Source: Calothrix sp. PCC 6303 | GTDB lineage: Bacteria > Cyanobacteriota > Cyanobacteriia > Cyanobacteriales > Nostocaceae | Direction of reading: 5' to 3' | Assembly: GCF_000317435.1 (NCBI RefSeq) | Contig: NC_019751.1 | Coordinates: 682,001-746,000 of the forward strand | Length of the DNA stretch: 64,000 bases | Shown: positions 35,732-45,230 of the stretch, one piece after another | Layout of the letters: every line of letters starts with the position of its first letter | Numbering within the stretch: position 1 is the first letter of the stretch | Made by a program: the position numbers and the translations under genes | The notes under the pieces: model-generated | The model's input: only the letters and a program-made list of their open reading frames with translations | What the model was told of the DNA's origin: nothing | The model's database searches: none

Positions 35732-36919
35732 TTGACTAAAATTCTTAACTCCAAAAACCCCTATAGTTGGCTCGAAAGTTCCCTAACCACTATTCACCGT
35801 GCAGATTGGTATCGTTCGGTACAATCTGTACAGGGGATGGCGGGAGCAACAGTATTATTAGATGGACGTGAGGTAATTAATTTTGCCAGTAACGATTACT
35901 TGGGATTGGCAAGTGATCAACGCTTAATTGCCGCAGCAGTCAAAGCAACCGAAGAACTAGGTACAGGTAGTACAGGTTCACGGTTACTAAGTGGACATCG
36001 AGAATTGCACCGAGAATTAGAAAATGCGATCGCATCTTGGAAACAAACCCCAGATGCTGTTATTTTTAGCTCTGGTTATCTAGCTAATATTGGCACCATC
36101 TCAGCTTTGGTGGGTAAACGTGATTTGGTACTATCTGATCAGTACAACCACTCAAGTCTCAAAAATGGCGCAATTCTTAGCGGCGCAAACATCATAGAGT
36201 ATTCTCACTGTGATGTTCAAGATTTACGCAAACACCTCTACCAACAACGTCATCTCTATCGTCGTAGCCTAATTATTACCGATAGCGTCTTTAGCATGGA
36301 TGGCGATTTATGTCCTCTGCCCGCATTACTAGATATAGCCACAGAATTTGACTGTATGCTATTGCTGGATGAGGCACATGGCACGGGAGTGTTAGGAAAT
36401 AATGGAACAGGTTGTGTTGAGTATTGGGGCTGCACGGGTAGGGAACTAATTCAAATGGGTACCCTTAGTAAAGCCTTAGGTAGTTTAGGAGGCTATGTAA
36501 CTGGAAGTCTCTCCCTCATTGACTTCCTCCGCAACCGTGCTTCCAGTTGGATTTATACTACTGCCCTTTCCCCAGCAAATACAGCAGCAGCCTTAACGGC
36601 AATTGGCATAATTCAACAAGAACCCCAACGTCGAGAACAACTTTGGCATCACGTCTGCTATCTCAAAGAAACAATTCAACAACGTCTGCCAAATTTACAA
36701 CTATTACCTTCTGAATCTCCCATACTTTGTTTCCAACTCAAAAACGCTACAGAAGCCCTAAAAGTTGGGGAATATTTGAAAGATTCAGGCATTTTCGCGC
36801 CTGCAATTCGTCCACCCACAGTACCCACAAGCCGTATTCGCATCTCTGTAATGGCAACACACGAAAAAGCACATTTGCATCGTTTACTGGATGTTTTAGA
36901 GCAAGTTAACAATAAGTAA
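35732..36919 (+). CDS. bioF: 8-amino-7-oxononanoate synthase (BioF-type)
   Basis: A 395-residue PLP enzyme of the alpha-oxoamine synthase family: [66 protein letters not shown] and the PLP-lysine block [17 protein letters not shown]. BioF condenses pimeloyl-ACP/CoA with alanine in biotin synthesis. The start is a TTG at 35732 ([20 protein letters not shown]); no in-frame ATG occurs before residue 36 and the early residues are conserved in type, so TTG is preferred despite no clear Shine-Dalgarno. Other members of the fold (for example KBL) are less likely given the N-terminus. Confidence 0.85.
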   Translation: MTKILNSKNPYSWLESSLTTIHRADWYRSVQSVQGMAGATVLLDGREVINFASNDYLGLASDQRLIAAAVKATEELGTGSTGSRLLSGHRELHRELENAIASWKQTPDAVIFSSGYLANIGTISALVGKRDLVLSDQYNHSSLKNGAILSGANIIEYSHCDVQDLRKHLYQQRHLYRRSLIITDSVFSMDGDLCPLPALLDIATEFDCMLLLDEAHGTGVLGNNGTGCVEYWGCTGRELIQMGTLSKALGSLGGYVTGSLSLIDFLRNRASSWIYTTALSPANTAAALTAIGIIQQEPQRREQLWHHVCYLKETIQQRLPNLQLLPSESPILCFQLKNATEALKVGEYLKDSGIFAPAIRPPTVPTSRIRISVMATHEKAHLHRLLDVLEQVNNK

Positions 36920-37115
36920 TTAGTAGCCATCATCAACTAAAGCACACCAAAACAAACGAAAAGCTGTTAGGTGCTAGGGATTTTTATTATTCCCTACTCG
37001 CTACTCAGTTTTTCCAATCAGGTGGGTGGACAAACTATCTGAGAAAGGTTAAAAATTAGGAATCTAAGTACGAAACTAGGGAACAAACAAATAAGCAAAC
37101 AATAAGTTTTACCAC

Positions 37116-37406
37116 TTAAGTCAAAGGTAACTTAGTGATATAGATAGACAAACTCACAGCAACCACAGCAGCTAAGACAGGAGCGACTGTTTCCAATTGT
37201 AATCTTCGTGTTTTGAATATTTCCAGCAAGGATGCGGGAACCACAAATGGCCAGAAAACCGTAGTGACGCAAAGCATGACGAAAGATAGAAAAGTGTCTT
37301 CCACTGAATAGCTAGGGTGACGTAGAGAGAATCTAAGCCAGTTTAGGAAAAAATAACTAGTCATTAGTAAATAACTAACAACCATTATCATCTGAAATTT
37401 ATTCAC
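37116..37406 (-). CDS. Small membrane protein
   Basis: A 96-residue protein with a short N-terminal helix (MIMVVSYLLMTSYFFLNWLR), a central helix (FLSFVMLCVTTVFWPFVVPA) and a C-terminal helix (VAPVLAAVVAVSLSIYI). I believe similar proteins occur across cyanobacteria but know no function. The start is GTG at 37406, decided by AAGGAG 8 bases upstream; a longer ATG frame lacks such a site. It is monocistronic, convergent with bioF. Confidence 0.6.
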   Translation of the reverse strand: MNKFQMIMVVSYLLMTSYFFLNWLRFSLRHPSYSVEDTFLSFVMLCVTTVFWPFVVPASLLEIFKTRRLQLETVAPVLAAVVAVSLSIYITKLPLT

Positions 37407-38316
37407 CGTTGATACTCCTTCAACAATCAGAAATTCATTTAACTGAATTATTCTTTTCAATTGCACCCTGTCTTAAGCGTAAGTCTCTAGTATTACATTT
37501 GTGAGATTTACTATTTACAAAGGTAATACTCGCATAAACTATACACCATATCTTGTATATAAAAATAGTAATAGAATCCTCTAGATGAATAAATCAGTAC
37601 ATACACTTATTTTGTTATTTTGATAATTTACGTAAATAAATTAGTTTTTATACTAGAACTAACGGTATCCATTTACGCATATTTTTAATAACTTTAAAAC
37701 TACACATACCAAATAACTAATAAAACTGTATAACTAATGCTCATGGCTTATTTGGCAAGGGTTTCAAAGATTTTTACAGTTTTAATAAATATAAACAAAC
37801 TCAAAAAAATGACTTTGATTTATTTTACTCTGCTCAGTAAATTTCCTTGATATTGAAAAAAAATCAGTATTTTTTCAACTTAAAGAGTATTTTAAATTAC
37901 TATTTTATGTACTTACTGTAATTATCTAGTAGATTTACGTCAGGATTTGTATATTTGAAAACTTTTGCCTCATATTGTTCATCGGAGCTTTAAGCTTATA
38001 TGAACATTATAAATATTAAATTCATCACTCGATGAAGATAAAAATATAAATAGGGCTTACTACTTTATGTAAAATGAGAAAATTATTGCTATGAGAGCAT
38101 TAAACCTCTTGCATCATGAAAACTGGAGTTTTGTCATTGCCTAGACGCGCAGCGGCTTCCCGGAGAGTCGGAAGGTAGGCTGTTGATTTTGTGCTTTTTT
38201 AGAGGTTCAATTTTCACTCAACATCTTTGCTCTAACTTGTTCCTTGTCTCCGGCAGCGAATAGATATCTGGGGAGGTAGCGCACCACTGAAAGTTGAATC
38301 AGTCAAATTTGGGTTC
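37407..38316. other. 900-bp gene-free AT-rich region
   Basis: Very AT-rich for the first 600 bases with no supported gene. Around 38142-38172 there is a CGCGCAGCGGCTTCCCGGAG GC-rich element of the kind scattered in filamentous cyanobacteria. At 38206-38249 lies the interspersed 44-base unit shared with 15847-15890. Confidence 0.45.
38206..38249 (+). repeat. 44-base interspersed repeat
   Basis: Matches the reverse complement of 15847-15890 at 40 of 44 bases; the shared core is ATCTTTGCTCTAAC. It follows a GC-rich element and lies just beyond the 3' end of the histidine kinase gene. Confidence 0.7.
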
Positions 38317-39456
38317 CTAAAGTAAAAGTAAGCAGAAACGAAATGTAGTGCCGACACCTAACTGACTCTCAACCTCTATTTGCCCACCCTGTAATTCAAC
38401 TAAGCGGCGAGAAATTGATAAACCGACACCGCTACCACCAGAATGACGATATTCTCCCACACTTGCTGTGCGAACGCGAGATTTGTCAGCACGCCAAAAA
38501 CGCTCAAAAACATGGGGCAAATCCTCTGATGCAATTCCAATACCTGTATCTGTAACTGCAATCCATAAACGGGAACCTTCAACCGAAACCCGAATCACAA
38601 TGGAACCCTCGAAAGTATAATGTATTGCGTTACCAATTAAATTAACTAATACTTGTTCTGTACGATCAATATCTGCCATTACCAATGGTAAATTTGCCGA
38701 AGACTCTAAATACAGCGATGGTCCATCTTCTAATAATTGGTCGCTGAATTTTTGTACTAATGCTTCTAACAATGAATATATATCTACCGCTTGTAGGTTA
38801 ATCGGCAAATAACCAGCTTCTGCTTTTGAAAGTTCCTGTACATCATTTACCAAACGTTCCAAACGCTTATTTTCCCTAATTAATTGCTGGTATATCTGCA
38901 TAGATGGCTCAATTTGCCCATCTGCTAATTCTTCCAAATATCCCCTAATAACAGTTAACGGCGTTCTCAGTTCGTGAGTCATATCGCCGATTAATTCCCT
39001 TCTTCGTGCTTCAACACCCTCCAAGCTATCTGCCATCCGATTAAAACTAATCCCCAAACGATTAAATTCAGGGATATCGGAAACAGGCAATCGTGCATCA
39101 AACTGTCCAGCTGCAAACTTTTGTGTAATTTCCTCCATCTGAGTTAACCGATGCATAATCCGTTGTGACACCCAGTAACTTAAACCTCCAGCAGCAGTTG
39201 TACCAGCTAAAACTGACCAAAAAGTACTACGTTGCCAAGCCAATTCAAAACCATCTACTAATTGTCTACGCACATAATATAAATTTAAGCCTTCACTTTG
39301 TAAGCGTTCCAGGTGTAAAATAAAAAAGCGAGGAGAATAAATCTTGCTAGTAATTACAACACTGGTTAATCCTAGGAACATTACAACTAAGTGTGATAAA
39401 AATAAACGAGAAGCTAAAGGTAAAGATTTTGTTTGAGAATAATTTTTGCTTTTCAT
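38317..39456 (-). CDS. HAMP sensor histidine kinase
   Basis: A 379-residue sensor kinase: first membrane helix about 18-38, a short periplasmic loop (39-75), second helix about 79-95, HAMP domain with RIMHRLTQMEEITQKFAAGQ, then the H-box MTHELRTPLTV (His161). The ATPase has NLIGNAIHYTFEG (N box), VTDTGIGIASEDLPHVFERF (G1 and F boxes) and GVGLSISRRLVELQGG (G2). The small periplasmic loop suggests it senses a membrane or envelope condition. It abuts the response regulator stop with no spacing, so the pair is one operon with the regulator first. Confidence 0.92.
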   Translation of the reverse strand: MKSKNYSQTKSLPLASRLFLSHLVVMFLGLTSVVITSKIYSPRFFILHLERLQSEGLNLYYVRRQLVDGFELAWQRSTFWSVLAGTTAAGGLSYWVSQRIMHRLTQMEEITQKFAAGQFDARLPVSDIPEFNRLGISFNRMADSLEGVEARRRELIGDMTHELRTPLTVIRGYLEELADGQIEPSMQIYQQLIRENKRLERLVNDVQELSKAEAGYLPINLQAVDIYSLLEALVQKFSDQLLEDGPSLYLESSANLPLVMADIDRTEQVLVNLIGNAIHYTFEGSIVIRVSVEGSRLWIAVTDTGIGIASEDLPHVFERFWRADKSRVRTASVGEYRHSGGSGVGLSISRRLVELQGGQIEVESQLGVGTTFRFCLLLL

Positions 39457-40173
39457 TTAAGAGATTGGTAAATCTTCAAACTTATAGCCAATACCGACTA
39501 CAGTTTTAATATAGATGGGGTTAGTGGGATCTGGCTCAATTTTTTTTCTCAAACGAGCAATATGTGTATCTACAACTCGTTCATCACCAAAAAAGTTATC
39601 ACCCCAAAGTTTATCAATTAACTGGCTGCGATTCCAAACACGACTAGGATTACTCACAAATGTGCTTAGTAAGTTAAATTCAAGTGTTGTTAAATCCAGT
39701 TCTTCTATTGCTTGAGAATCAGTTTGCCGACTAGCTGTATGTCGCTCTAAATCAATCACAAAATTTCGAGTTCGATAGGTATTACCGTTATTTTGTCCTC
39801 CTTGTCGTAAGTTTCGCCTCAATAGCGCTCTAACCCTTGCCACCAGTTCTCTGGGACTAAATGGTTTTACCATATAATCATCAGCGCCTGTAGATAAACC
39901 AATTACGCGGTCAATTTCTTCCCCCTTTGCAGTTAACATCAAAATGTAAGGATCTTTGATACCGGGCTTTTGACGAATCCTAGCACAAACTTCCAAACCA
40001 TCGAGATGGGGAATCATCAAATCCAAAATAATTAAATCAGGTGCTTGTTCTTGAAATATTTGTAAGGCATTATTTCCATCACGACTGATTCGACAATTGA
40101 ATCCTTCCTTTTCTAAAGTTATTTGAATTAGTTGGGCAATTTCAGCTTCATCCTCGACAATTAATATATCCAT
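39457..40173 (-). CDS. OmpR/PhoB-family response regulator
   Basis: A 238-residue regulator: receiver domain with acidic pocket VEDEAE, phospho-acceptor Asp51 (LIILDLMIP), Thr in LMLTAKGEE and Lys in MVKPFSPRE. The C-terminal winged-helix domain has LDLTTLEFNLLSTFVSNPSR, VVDTHIARLRKKIEPDPTNP and KTVVGIGYKF. Phosphorylated by the adjacent kinase, it should bind direct repeats and control transcription. The target genes and stimulus cannot be read from here; a BaeR- or ManR-like role is possible. Confidence 0.93.
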   Translation of the reverse strand: MDILIVEDEAEIAQLIQITLEKEGFNCRISRDGNNALQIFQEQAPDLIILDLMIPHLDGLEVCARIRQKPGIKDPYILMLTAKGEEIDRVIGLSTGADDYMVKPFSPRELVARVRALLRRNLRQGGQNNGNTYRTRNFVIDLERHTASRQTDSQAIEELDLTTLEFNLLSTFVSNPSRVWNRSQLIDKLWGDNFFGDERVVDTHIARLRKKIEPDPTNPIYIKTVVGIGYKFEDLPIS

Positions 40174-40237
40174 AAAATTCCTGTGCTTGAATTGGGAAGA
40201 TTTATAAGTATTTCAGGTCAAGTATAGGATATGTAAT

Positions 40238-41119
40238 TCAAGAATCTTCATTTTCCAGAATTTTCTGTGCTTTGATTAATTCCTGCTGATGTTCAAGACT
40301 CGGAGTTGGATATTTCAAATTTAGTTGGGCTAGGCGAGAATTGATGACATCAGCAACTGCAAGGCGTGTAAACCACTTGCGATCGCCTGGGATAATAAAC
40401 CAAGGTGCCCAGTCGGTACTGGTATGCTGGAAGACATCTTCGTAGGCTTCCATATAGTCATTCCAGTAACCCCGCTCTTTGACATCATTAACGGAAAATT
40501 TCCAATTTTTTTCGGGAATTTTTATTCTTTCTAAGAAACGTTTTTTCTGCTCGGATTTTGAGACATTGAGAAAGAACTTTAAAACTATAATTCCATTATC
40601 AACTAGATATTTTTCAAAGTTGTTAATTTCCTTAAATCTCTGTTGCCAAATTTTATTTTTTTTATGCTTTTCTTGATAAATTTCGGGTAGCTTTTGAGAT
40701 GCTAAAATTTCAGGATGAACCCGAACCACTAGTGTTTCTTCATAATATGACCGGTTAAAAATACCAATTCTTCCCCTTTCTGGTAAAGCTTTCATATTCC
40801 GCCAAAGGTAATCATGATCTAACTCTTCATCGCTAGGAGTTTTGAAACTGAATACTTGACAACCTTGGGGATTAATGCCTGACATCACATATTTAATAGT
40901 GCTATCTTTCCCTGCTGCATCCATTGCTTGAAAAATAATCAATAATGCATAGCTATTTTGGGCATAAAGAATATCTTGATATTTCCCCAATTTCTCAACA
41001 TCAGCTTGTAATTTACCTATAACATCAGATTTATTAGTAAATTCACCTGTATATTTAGGATCATAATCTTGGAGACTAATCTTGGTTCCAGGTTTCACAA
41101 TAAAATGGTCGTGATTCAT
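40238..41119 (-). CDS. ppk2: Polyphosphate kinase 2 family protein
   Basis: A 293-residue PPK2. Walker A is in MDAAGKDSTIKYVM (from residue 66), the lid is SFKTPSDEELDHDYLWR, and the Walker B region is GRIGIFNRSYYEETLVVRVH. Such enzymes move phosphate between polyphosphate and AMP, ADP or GDP; the NPQGCQVFSF form is common to single-domain class III-type PPK2s. I set the start at the ATG 41119; an upstream TTG frame reaches 41158 but its first codons fall in the terminal repeat of a MITE-like sequence (41147-41268), so they are not ancestral. It is separate from the two-component genes by 64 bases. Confidence 0.85.
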   Translation of the reverse strand: MNHDHFIVKPGTKISLQDYDPKYTGEFTNKSDVIGKLQADVEKLGKYQDILYAQNSYALLIIFQAMDAAGKDSTIKYVMSGINPQGCQVFSFKTPSDEELDHDYLWRNMKALPERGRIGIFNRSYYEETLVVRVHPEILASQKLPEIYQEKHKKNKIWQQRFKEINNFEKYLVDNGIIVLKFFLNVSKSEQKKRFLERIKIPEKNWKFSVNDVKERGYWNDYMEAYEDVFQHTSTDWAPWFIIPGDRKWFTRLAVADVINSRLAQLNLKYPTPSLEHQQELIKAQKILENEDS

Positions 41120-41146
41120 TAGATTCTTAGTAGATGCGTGTAAATA

Positions 41147-41268
41147 GGAGACTTCCAAATAAATATCCCCAAATTTCTTGTGGTGCAGGCATCTTGGCTG
41201 CTACTAATACAAGAACAGGCAAGATGTCCATCCCACAATATTGGATCATCTTTTTTGTGGAGTTCTCT
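41147..41268. repeat. Degenerate MITE-like element
   Basis: The ends read GGAGACTTCCA (41147-41157) and TGGAGTTCTCT (41258-41268), degenerate versions of the perfect inverted ends AGGGACTTCCA/TGGAAGTCCCT at 57499-57681. Inside are CTTGTGGTGCAGGCATCTTG and GGCAAGATGTCCATCCCACA, two inverted copies of the GGGCAAGATGCCC-ACCACAA motif. It has no gene. Confidence 0.6.
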
Positions 41269-41421
41269 AAACAAATAAACATAATTATACTCCCGTTGCT
41301 GTAGAGTTTACTTTTGTTTATAAGTAGGTGGGTGTTAAAATAAGTCGCAAGTAAGTTTTGTGACGGAGATTTTACAAAGCAGTTGGCAGTTGGTGTAAGC
41401 TGTTAAGCGCCTAATTTGTAT

Positions 41422-43194
41422 GGGTGCGACTCTTTTAGTAGTACAAGGTATGGTATAAGAGTAATAGGAGACAAGTCAACCAGAGTAATGTTTCAGTGCA
41501 AAAATGAAACAGATGCATCCTTGCTTGTCAAAAGATAAAAACGGGAATAAGTACGGACGTATGCAAGCATCTAGATCAAATCCAGGGATGTTTTGGGAAG
41601 AAGCACGAGAACTATTTGAAGAAATAGTTGGTTGGCTGGACTCAGATAGTATTTGTGGGTTGGAGCATGGAGAAATAGAAAGTAAGTTGCTTGATAATGG
41701 ATATGAACTACTTAGAAGGCTGTTACAAGGATACTTTGATAAGCGTAGCCAAGACGAAACGGATTCTGAGTGGGTAGGAAAAGACCAAGCCAAGCGAACG
41801 CACAAGAAAAAATTGTCAAGGAAATTAACAACAATATTTGGCACAGTAATCGCAAACCGAATCGGTTACGGAGGTAGAAAGATAAACACCCTATTTCCAT
41901 TAGATGCAGAGCTAAACCTACCAGCAGAACAATATTCTCACGGATTAAGACAACGAGTAGCAGTGGAAGTAGCTCGTTCAGGATTTAGGGAAACAGTGGA
42001 TATTATCGAAAAAACAACAGCAGCCAAAATTGGTAAACGGCAAGCAGAAGAACTAGCGTACCAGAGCGCTGTCGATTTTGATGATTTCTACACATATCAA
42101 CAGGCAGAAGCGGTACAAGTTGAGGAAATAGGAGAAATTGTTGTAATCAGTGCAGATGGGAAAGGTGTGATTGTGAGCCACTCGACACGGGCTGTGCCCA
42201 GTGTCGAAGTGGCGGTGCGTACAGAGGATTTACGTCCCCAAACCCAAAAACGAGCGCAAGCTTCCAGCAAGAAGTTAGATAAGCGTTTAACCAAAGGAGA
42301 AAAAGCCAATGCCAAACGAATGGCAACGGTAGCTTCAGTTTACACAATCAACCCGTTTGTTCGTACAGTTGAGCAAATAGTTAACCCATCCGATGAGGAT
42401 AAGAAAATAAAGCGTCCTAAACCTATTGGAAAAAGGGTTTGGGCTTCTGTTGCCAAGGAACCAGAAGTCGTCATTAAAGAGGCTTTCGATGAGGCATTGC
42501 ATCGTGATCCAGATCGGCAAAAACGCTTTTGTGCCTTGGTCGATGGTAATAAGCAACAATTATCGTTGATGAAGAAATTTACCAAAAAACATCACCTCGA
42601 ACTGACTATTGTCCTGGATATTATCCATGTGATTGAGTATTTGTGGAAAGCAGCATTTGTATTTTATTCCAGTACGGATAAACAAGCCGAAGCCTGGGTT
42701 ACGAAACGTTTGAAGTCTATCCTTGAGGGGAAATCCAGTGATGTTGCTTCTGGGATGCGAACAAGCGCGACAAAACGTAAACTCACACCCCAAGAACGCA
42801 AACCTGTGGATAACTGTGCCAGATATTTGCTCAACAACCGCGAATATCTCAAATACCATGATTATTTAAAAGCTGGGTTGCCAATTGCTACCGGAGTTAT
42901 CGAAGGTGCTTGCCGTCATCTGATTAAAGATCGGATGGATATTACTGGTGCCAGATGGAGTCTAGCTGGTGCCGAGGCTGTTTTACGGCTTCGTTCTTTG
43001 TATATTAGCGGGGATTGGCATAAGTATTGGCGCTTCCATTTACACCAAGAGCATAAACGCAATCATCTTGCTCTGTATCAAGGTGCAATTCCCTTGATGA
43101 AGCGAGTTGCTAAAGCCCGTTGCCCTATTACCCCTTCACCCCTTCCAATACCTGTCTAAACTACATTTCCTGTCTTACTAAAAGAGCCGCACCC
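41422..43194 (+). mobile_element. ISKra4-family insertion sequence, complete
   Basis: A 1773-bp element with inverted ends GGGTGCG(A/G)CTCTTTTAGTA (41422-41440 and reverse of 43176-43194; one mismatch in 19). A 9-bp target duplication AATTTGTAT flanks it (41413-41421, 43195-43203). It holds one intact transposase gene. The near-perfect ends, exact duplication and intact frame indicate recent insertion, probably still active. Confidence 0.9.
41504..43159 (+). CDS. ISKra4-family transposase
   Basis: A 551-residue DDE transposase. The N-terminal 110 residues are a helical DNA-binding part (FWEEARELFEEIVGWLDSD, KRTHKKKLSRKLTTIFGTVI). Catalytic blocks are VVISADGKGV (first Asp), LTIVLDIIHVIEYLWKAAFV (second Asp) and TGVIEGACRHLIKDRMDITG (Glu). 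This pattern matches ISKra4-type transposases as I remember them. The frame is intact from start to stop within the element, so the protein is likely functional and mobilises the IS by cut-and-paste. Confidence 0.88.
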   Translation: MKQMHPCLSKDKNGNKYGRMQASRSNPGMFWEEARELFEEIVGWLDSDSICGLEHGEIESKLLDNGYELLRRLLQGYFDKRSQDETDSEWVGKDQAKRTHKKKLSRKLTTIFGTVIANRIGYGGRKINTLFPLDAELNLPAEQYSHGLRQRVAVEVARSGFRETVDIIEKTTAAKIGKRQAEELAYQSAVDFDDFYTYQQAEAVQVEEIGEIVVISADGKGVIVSHSTRAVPSVEVAVRTEDLRPQTQKRAQASSKKLDKRLTKGEKANAKRMATVASVYTINPFVRTVEQIVNPSDEDKKIKRPKPIGKRVWASVAKEPEVVIKEAFDEALHRDPDRQKRFCALVDGNKQQLSLMKKFTKKHHLELTIVLDIIHVIEYLWKAAFVFYSSTDKQAEAWVTKRLKSILEGKSSDVASGMRTSATKRKLTPQERKPVDNCARYLLNNREYLKYHDYLKAGLPIATGVIEGACRHLIKDRMDITGARWSLAGAEAVLRLRSLYISGDWHKYWRFHLHQEHKRNHLALYQGAIPLMKRVAKARCPITPSPLPIPV

Positions 43195-43286
43195 AATTTG
43201 TATATGGAAAGCGGGCAAGATGCCCCCACCACAAAGGAATTTTTGAATTTATAGGATTGCTTAAGACTTTGAGTAGGTGTAAGCCA

Positions 43287-43327
43287 GCCCTTTGGGCTTA
43301 TGCTAGTCTAGCCTAAGCCCAAAGGGC
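43287..43327. repeat. Long perfect-arm hairpin
   Basis: GCCCTTTGGGCTTA (43287-43300) and TAAGCCCAAAGGGC (43314-43327) are 14-base perfect inverted arms. The bases between include GCTAG and CTAGC, so the stem can extend. A second small palindrome CCCC-TTT-GGGG follows at 43357-43367. It lies downstream of both the IS and the convergent kinase, 130 bases from the kinase stop. It could act as a bidirectional terminator but has no clear U tract. Confidence 0.75.
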
Positions 43328-43458
43328 ATACTAGCTTCGCCTAGGTGAACGGCAACCCCTTTGGGGAACGACAAGGGACTTTGCGCTACCTTATGTTGGA
43401 ATGACGTAAATTTGTAGTCATTACGTAAGTCCTGAACTTGTTCAATAGGCAATAAAAA

Positions 43459-45189
43459 TTAACCTCGTAAACTTTTAGCATCACTAACCAGCCATTTGTT
43501 GGATGTTGCATCCCAAATTAAAGTTAATCTAACTGCACTTGGGGATGATTTTCCATTTCTTAATATATAATTTAATCGTGCATCTACTGTTGCACTTTCT
43601 CTATCTTCATCTATTAGTTGTATTCGATTTATCTCAACTTGCTTAACTGTTCCTGCCCACCATTCTGTGTAAGAAACATAACCATTAGGATGTAGTTTTG
43701 AGTTATCTTGGACGCTAGGACTTAATTGATTCCAAGCTGTTTGTAAATTGCCATTATTAATATTAGTGTAATAGCCTTGAATAAAATCTGTCGGCGATGA
43801 TTTTTCTGATATATCTACAGGGTCTGGTTCTGCTGTTTGGGTAATAATTGGTGATGGTTCTGGTGTGGCAGTGCGGGTTGGAATAGTGCTGGAAATATTG
43901 GGACTGTTAATAATAATCGGTGTTTGAATAATTTGTGGTTTTCGAGTTACTTCAGTTGATGGTGAATTAGATGAATTAGATGATTTTGAAGAATTAGTCG
44001 AAGTTTGTTGATTTGTTTTAGACTCCACAGGTGGTGTATCTTCTGGAGTGGAAGATATCACGCTTTGAGAAGCAGTTTGTAAAGGTTGTTTTTGTAGTGT
44101 GGCAGCAATAATTATCCCAGATGCAATTAAACTACCTATAATGACACTACCAATGAGGACACCACGATTACTATTTTCCTTGGGAATTTCTTTATAAGTT
44201 TGGGGAATAACGGGAACAGTGTGAGGTTGATTCGCTGGTGGTTGATTTAGCGTTGGGTATTGTTGATAATTTCCTTGGTTAGAGGGAATTGTATTTTGGG
44301 GAATTGATGCCGGGGGTTTAGTTGGTTCGTATGATTGATTGTAAGGTGAAACAGGGACAGTGGGAGCAACAGCAAAACCACCATTAAGGGCATTTAACAT
44401 CTCCCTTGCACTGGTGAAGCGATCGCGTGGATGATAAGCTATTGATTTATCAATGACTGCTGCTAAGTTTGGCTGAATATTACCTGCGTAGTTTTTCCAC
44501 TCTATTTCTGCGGTGCGGGAATCTGTGGGTAGTTCTTGGGGTTGTCTACCAGTGAGTAAATATACGGCGGTTATACCTAAACTATAGATGTCACTGGCAA
44601 ATATTGGTCTGCCCATAGCTTGTTCACTAGGCATAAAACCGGGAGTACCAATTACAATGGAGCTTGTGGGCATTCCTTGGGAGTTAACAGCTGTCCCCAT
44701 GGTTTCCCTAACTGCACCAAAGTCAATTAATACTGGTTTTTGGTCACGATTACGAATAATAATGTTATCTGGTTTTATATCGCGGTGAACTATTCCCCGT
44801 GAATGCACGAAATCGAGGACAGGTAACAAACTTAATAATATTTCTCTAACTGTGGCTTCAGCAAATAATCCTCGCTGTTGAATTGCTGTAGTTAATGTTT
44901 GTCCTTCCACCCATTCTTGAACTAAATAAAATTTACCTTCGGCAGGAAAGTAAGCATATAAAGTGGGAATTTGTTCGTTATTGCCACCTAATTCTTCTAA
45001 AATTGCGGCTTCCCGCTGAAATCTTTCTTGAACTAATTGGTAAATTTGGGCATTATTTTGAATTGGTTTAAGTTGTTTCACCACACATCGACGTTGTGAT
45101 GGCATTTGGGTATCTTCTGCAAGAAAAGTATCTCCAAATCCACCACTTCCCAAGGTTTGAATGACGCGATAACGATTATTTAGTAGCAT
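43459..45189 (-). CDS. Membrane Ser/Thr protein kinase (PKN/Hanks-type)
   Basis: A 576-residue kinase. The Gly-rich loop LGSGGFGDTFLAED (13-26), Lys38 (CVVKQLKP), the catalytic loop IVHRDIKPDNIII and the Mg loop LIDFGAVRE are all intact, so it should be active. After a Pro/Gln-rich linker there is one membrane helix (GVLIGSVIIGSLIASGIIIA) and an extracytoplasmic part of about 200 residues: a Ser/Thr/Pro-rich stalk, then a small domain (DFIQGYYTNINNGNLQTAWN, WWAGTVKQVEINRIQLID) resembling NTF2/DUF4878-type folds. It probably senses an outside signal. It is paralogous to the next upstream kinase, 41 bases away. Confidence 0.92.
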   Translation of the reverse strand: MLLNNRYRVIQTLGSGGFGDTFLAEDTQMPSQRRCVVKQLKPIQNNAQIYQLVQERFQREAAILEELGGNNEQIPTLYAYFPAEGKFYLVQEWVEGQTLTTAIQQRGLFAEATVREILLSLLPVLDFVHSRGIVHRDIKPDNIIIRNRDQKPVLIDFGAVRETMGTAVNSQGMPTSSIVIGTPGFMPSEQAMGRPIFASDIYSLGITAVYLLTGRQPQELPTDSRTAEIEWKNYAGNIQPNLAAVIDKSIAYHPRDRFTSAREMLNALNGGFAVAPTVPVSPYNQSYEPTKPPASIPQNTIPSNQGNYQQYPTLNQPPANQPHTVPVIPQTYKEIPKENSNRGVLIGSVIIGSLIASGIIIAATLQKQPLQTASQSVISSTPEDTPPVESKTNQQTSTNSSKSSNSSNSPSTEVTRKPQIIQTPIIINSPNISSTIPTRTATPEPSPIITQTAEPDPVDISEKSSPTDFIQGYYTNINNGNLQTAWNQLSPSVQDNSKLHPNGYVSYTEWWAGTVKQVEINRIQLIDEDRESATVDARLNYILRNGKSSPSAVRLTLIWDATSNKWLVSDAKSLRG

Positions 45190-45230
45190 TTTGGGTAATT
45201 CTATATCTTTTTAAATAGAGGCGATATGCG

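Larger units (their letters stand above)
41396..43258 (+). repeat. Interspersed repeat split by ISKra4
   Basis: 41396-41421 and 43195-43258 are the two halves of one repeat, the same unit as at 18606-18757 but without the 70-bp insert, so here GGGCAAGA joins TGCCC directly (43213-43225). The IS interrupts it inside AATTTGTAT, which is duplicated on both sides. Confidence 0.85.
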
